Made by a program: the position numbers and the translations under genes. A stretch of DNA of 8,096 bases. Origin: Xanthobacteraceae bacterium (lineage in GTDB: Bacteria > Pseudomonadota > Alphaproteobacteria > Rhizobiales > Xanthobacteraceae). The stretch covers positions 1-8,096 of the forward strand of contig JAICQA010000117.1 in the NCBI GenBank assembly GCA_025929595.1. The letters run 5' to 3'. The notes below the pieces were generated by a model. It saw nothing but the letters and a program-made list of their open reading frames with translations, had not been told where the DNA came from and did no database searches. This document shows, piece by piece, positions 6,842-8,096 of the stretch; within the stretch, counting starts at the first letter, position 1; every line of letters begins with the position of its first letter.

Positions 6842-7030
6842 ATGCCCGCCGGAACACCTATCGGTGCAAGCACTTATGTCTGCGCGGCATGGGCAGGCAT
6901 AAGCCGTTCACGTCAACCAATTTGTGCCGCAGTCTCACGCATCCATCGGGCTCCGCCCGGCAATCCACGGATGACCGTCCCTGTAGCCCGTTCGGGCGTG
7001 AGCGGGCGAGAAGGAAAGACCACGCAATGA
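6842..7030 (+). CDS. Candidate secA leader peptide with RAPP arrest-like motif
   Basis: This open frame would give a 62-residue peptide whose TGA stop overlaps the secA start as ATGA (7027-7030). Residues 1-21 carry no charge and are mildly hydrophobic (PIGASTYVCAAWAGI), a possible but weak Sec-targeting segment. Residues 36-39 are Arg-Ala-Pro-Pro, followed by Gly-Asn-Pro. RAPP/RAPG is the core of the known ApdA, ApdP and ApcA ribosome-arrest peptides, which lie upstream of Sec and YidC genes. Position, overlap and motif therefore suggest a SecM-like monitor of export. Against this, third codon positions are much less GC-rich than in neighbouring genes and no good Shine-Dalgarno precedes the ATG. 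The predicted promoter would also start transcription almost on the ATG, requiring leaderless translation or another promoter. A chance open frame remains quite possible. Confidence 0.3.
   Translation: MPAGTPIGASTYVCAAWAGISRSRQPICAAVSRIHRAPPGNPRMTVPVARSGVSGREGKTTQ
6947..7015 (+). promoter_or_regulatory. Possible alternative-stem structure over the secA ribosome-binding site
   Basis: CGGGC (6947-6951) can pair with GCCCG (6955-6959) around a 3-base loop. GCCC (6986-6989) can pair with GGGC (6994-6997). As an alternative, CGCCCG (6954-6959) can pair with CGGGCG (7003-7008), extendable over a bulge to 7010. This places its right arm directly against the secA AAGGA site (7011-7015). The left arm coincides with the Ala-Pro-Pro codons of the leader frame. 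The pairings are read by eye in GC-rich DNA, without energy calculation. Confidence 0.3.
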
Positions 7031-8096
7031 TCGGCTCGCTAGCCCGCAAACTCTTCGGCACCGCCAACGACCGCCGGGTGCGCGCCTATAATCCGAAAGT
7101 CGCAGCGATCAACGCGCTCGAACCCGAGCTCGAAAAATTGTCCGACGATCAATTGCGCGCCCGTACCGAAGAATTTCGCAAGCAGGTCGCGGACGGCACG
7201 CCGCTCGACGATCTTCTGGTTCCGGCCTTCGCAACCGTGCGCGAGGCGGCCAAGCGCACCCTCGGTCAGCGACATTTCGACGTGCAGCTGATCGGCGCCA
7301 TGGTGCTTCATGAAGGCGCCATTTCCGAAATGAAAACCGGCGAAGGCAAGACGCTGGTCGCGACCCTCCCCGTTTATCTCAACGCGCTGACCGGCAGGGG
7401 CGTGCATGTCGTCACGGTGAACGACTACCTCGCCAAGCGCGACGCCGAGTGGATGGGCCAAATCTACAATTTTCTCGGACTCACGGTCGGCGTGATCGTC
7501 CACGGTCTCGACGACGAGCAGCGCAAGGCGGCCTACGCCTGCGACGTGACCTACGCCACCAACAACGAGCTCGGCTTCGACTATCTGCGCGACAACATGA
7601 AATACGAGTTGTCGCAGATGGTGCAGCGTCCGCACCACTACGCCATCGTCGACGAAGTCGACTCCATCCTGGTCGACGAAGCGCGCACGCCGCTCATCAT
7701 CTCGGGTCCGCTCGACGACCGTTCCGACTTCTACAACACGATCGACGCCTACATCCCCAAGCTCTCCGCCGAGCACTTCGAGCTCGACGAGAAAGTGCGC
7801 TCCGTGACCCTGACCGAAAGCGGCATGGAGTTTCTCGAGGAGAAGCTGCGCGAGGCGGGGCTGCTCAAGGGCGAGTCGCTGTACGACATCGAGAATGTCT
7901 CCGTCGTCCACCACGTCAATCAGGCCTTGCGCGCGCACAAGATGTTCCAGCGCGACAAGGACTACATCGTGAAGAACGGCGAAGTCATCATCATCGACGA
8001 GTTCACCGGCCGCATGATGCAGGGTCGGCGGTATTCCGAAGGCCTGCATCAGGCGCTCGAAGCCAAGGAACGCGTGCAGATCCAGCCCGAGAACCA
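7027..8096 (+). CDS. secA: Preprotein translocase ATPase SecA, N-terminal part (3' end outside window)
   Basis: SecA is the ATP-driven motor that pushes unfolded preproteins through SecYEG at the inner membrane. The first 356 residues of about 900-950 are visible, with no stop before the window end. The N-terminus MIGSLARKLFGTANDRRVRAY is the usual one. Nucleotide-binding domain 1 shows the Walker A motif KTGEGKT (103-109), VVTVNDYLAKRDAEWM, YATNNELGFDYLRDNM and the Walker B/DEAD-like segment IVDEVDSILVDEARTPLIISG (about 207-227). The preprotein-crosslinking domain follows (about 228 onward), and the frame re-enters domain 1 at IIIDEFTGRMMQGRRYSEG. The ATG at 7027 is preceded by AAGGA with an 11-base spacer. 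The frame is also open upstream, to an in-frame ATG at about 6889, but that extension would not match the family. The start overlaps the stop of a possible leader frame, suggesting translational control. Confidence 0.97.
   Translation, partial: MIGSLARKLFGTANDRRVRAYNPKVAAINALEPELEKLSDDQLRARTEEFRKQVADGTPLDDLLVPAFATVREAAKRTLGQRHFDVQLIGAMVLHEGAISEMKTGEGKTLVATLPVYLNALTGRGVHVVTVNDYLAKRDAEWMGQIYNFLGLTVGVIVHGLDDEQRKAAYACDVTYATNNELGFDYLRDNMKYELSQMVQRPHHYAIVDEVDSILVDEARTPLIISGPLDDRSDFYNTIDAYIPKLSAEHFELDEKVRSVTLTESGMEFLEEKLREAGLLKGESLYDIENVSVVHHVNQALRAHKMFQRDKDYIVKNGEVIIIDEFTGRMMQGRRYSEGLHQALEAKERVQIQPEN

Larger units (their letters stand above)
6685..7026. other. 342-bp intergenic control region between the parvulin gene and secA
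   Basis: This is the only stretch over 300 bases without a certain gene. Near its left end is the GAGGA ribosome site of the parvulin gene (minus strand, 6690-6694). The part 6700-6800 shows nothing I recognise. A sigma-70-like promoter facing secA lies at 6809-6837. The right half (about 6842-7026) would be the secA leader RNA. It carries an open frame with an Arg-Ala-Pro-Pro motif, several GCCCG/CGGGC inverted repeats and the secA ribosome site AAGGA (7011-7015, 11 bases before the ATG). Base composition is less GC-biased at third positions than in neighbouring genes. I found no tRNA, rho-independent terminator or mobile-element remnant. Confidence 0.7.

Noticed and set aside
6889..7026. 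In-frame N-terminal extension of SecA from an upstream ATG at about 6889
   Set aside because: The extension is basic and unlike any SecA N-terminus; the standard MIGSLARK start at 7027 has its own ribosome site.
6858..7067. 69-codon open frame on the - strand across the secA leader
   Set aside because: It runs into the secA start, has no family resemblance and no ribosome site.
7039..8049. 336-codon open frame on the - strand under secA
   Set aside because: It is the antisense shadow of a perfectly matched SecA; the His/Val/Asp-rich translation fits reverse-complemented GC-biased codons.

Overview
The window is ordinary-looking, high-GC chromosomal DNA from an alphaproteobacterium, most likely of the order Hyphomicrobiales (Bradyrhizobium/Xanthobacteraceae-like). 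This is inferred from the SecA N-terminus, the secA / parvulin-isomerase / argJ / mutT neighbourhood and the ComF / Nit1-type amidase / DUF1178 cluster. I see no mobile element, CRISPR array, tRNA or rRNA.

Layout. Bases 1-723 (+) hold the C-terminal part of an EamA-type (drug/metabolite) transporter whose start lies outside the window. It meets a leftward cluster tail to tail: comF (2885-2100), a Nit1-like carbon-nitrogen hydrolase (2086-1184) and a DUF1178 zinc-ribbon protein (1187-720). These three are tightly packed and partly overlapping, so they are probably one operon. Divergent from comF across 45 bp is a BioC/NDUFAF5-like methyltransferase-fold protein (2931-3857, +). It runs tail to tail, with one base between, into a second leftward group: parvulin-type peptidylprolyl isomerase (6684-5833), argJ (5813-4563), mutT (4477-4055) and a tiny orphan Flp-type pilin (4047-3859). 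A 342-bp intergenic region (6685-7026) then separates this group from secA (+, 7027 to beyond the window end). secA has no stop codon here because it is cut by the window edge.

How the genes relate. secA (export motor) and the exported parvulin foldase diverge from a shared control region, so export and periplasmic folding sit together. argJ serves arginine biosynthesis, mutT cleans the nucleotide pool, and the Nit1-like amidase probably does metabolite repair.

Most interesting point. The secA leader contains an open frame (6842-7030) whose stop overlaps the secA start as ATGA. It encodes the tetrapeptide Arg-Ala-Pro-Pro, the core of known ribosome-arrest peptides (ApdA/ApdP/ApcA class) that regulate Sec and YidC genes. 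The codons for that motif also form the left arm of a possible stem whose right arm abuts the secA Shine-Dalgarno. This is a candidate SecM-like translational sensor. Its coding evidence is weak: low third-position GC, no clear ribosome binding site, and a good sigma-70-like promoter whose predicted transcription start falls almost on its ATG.
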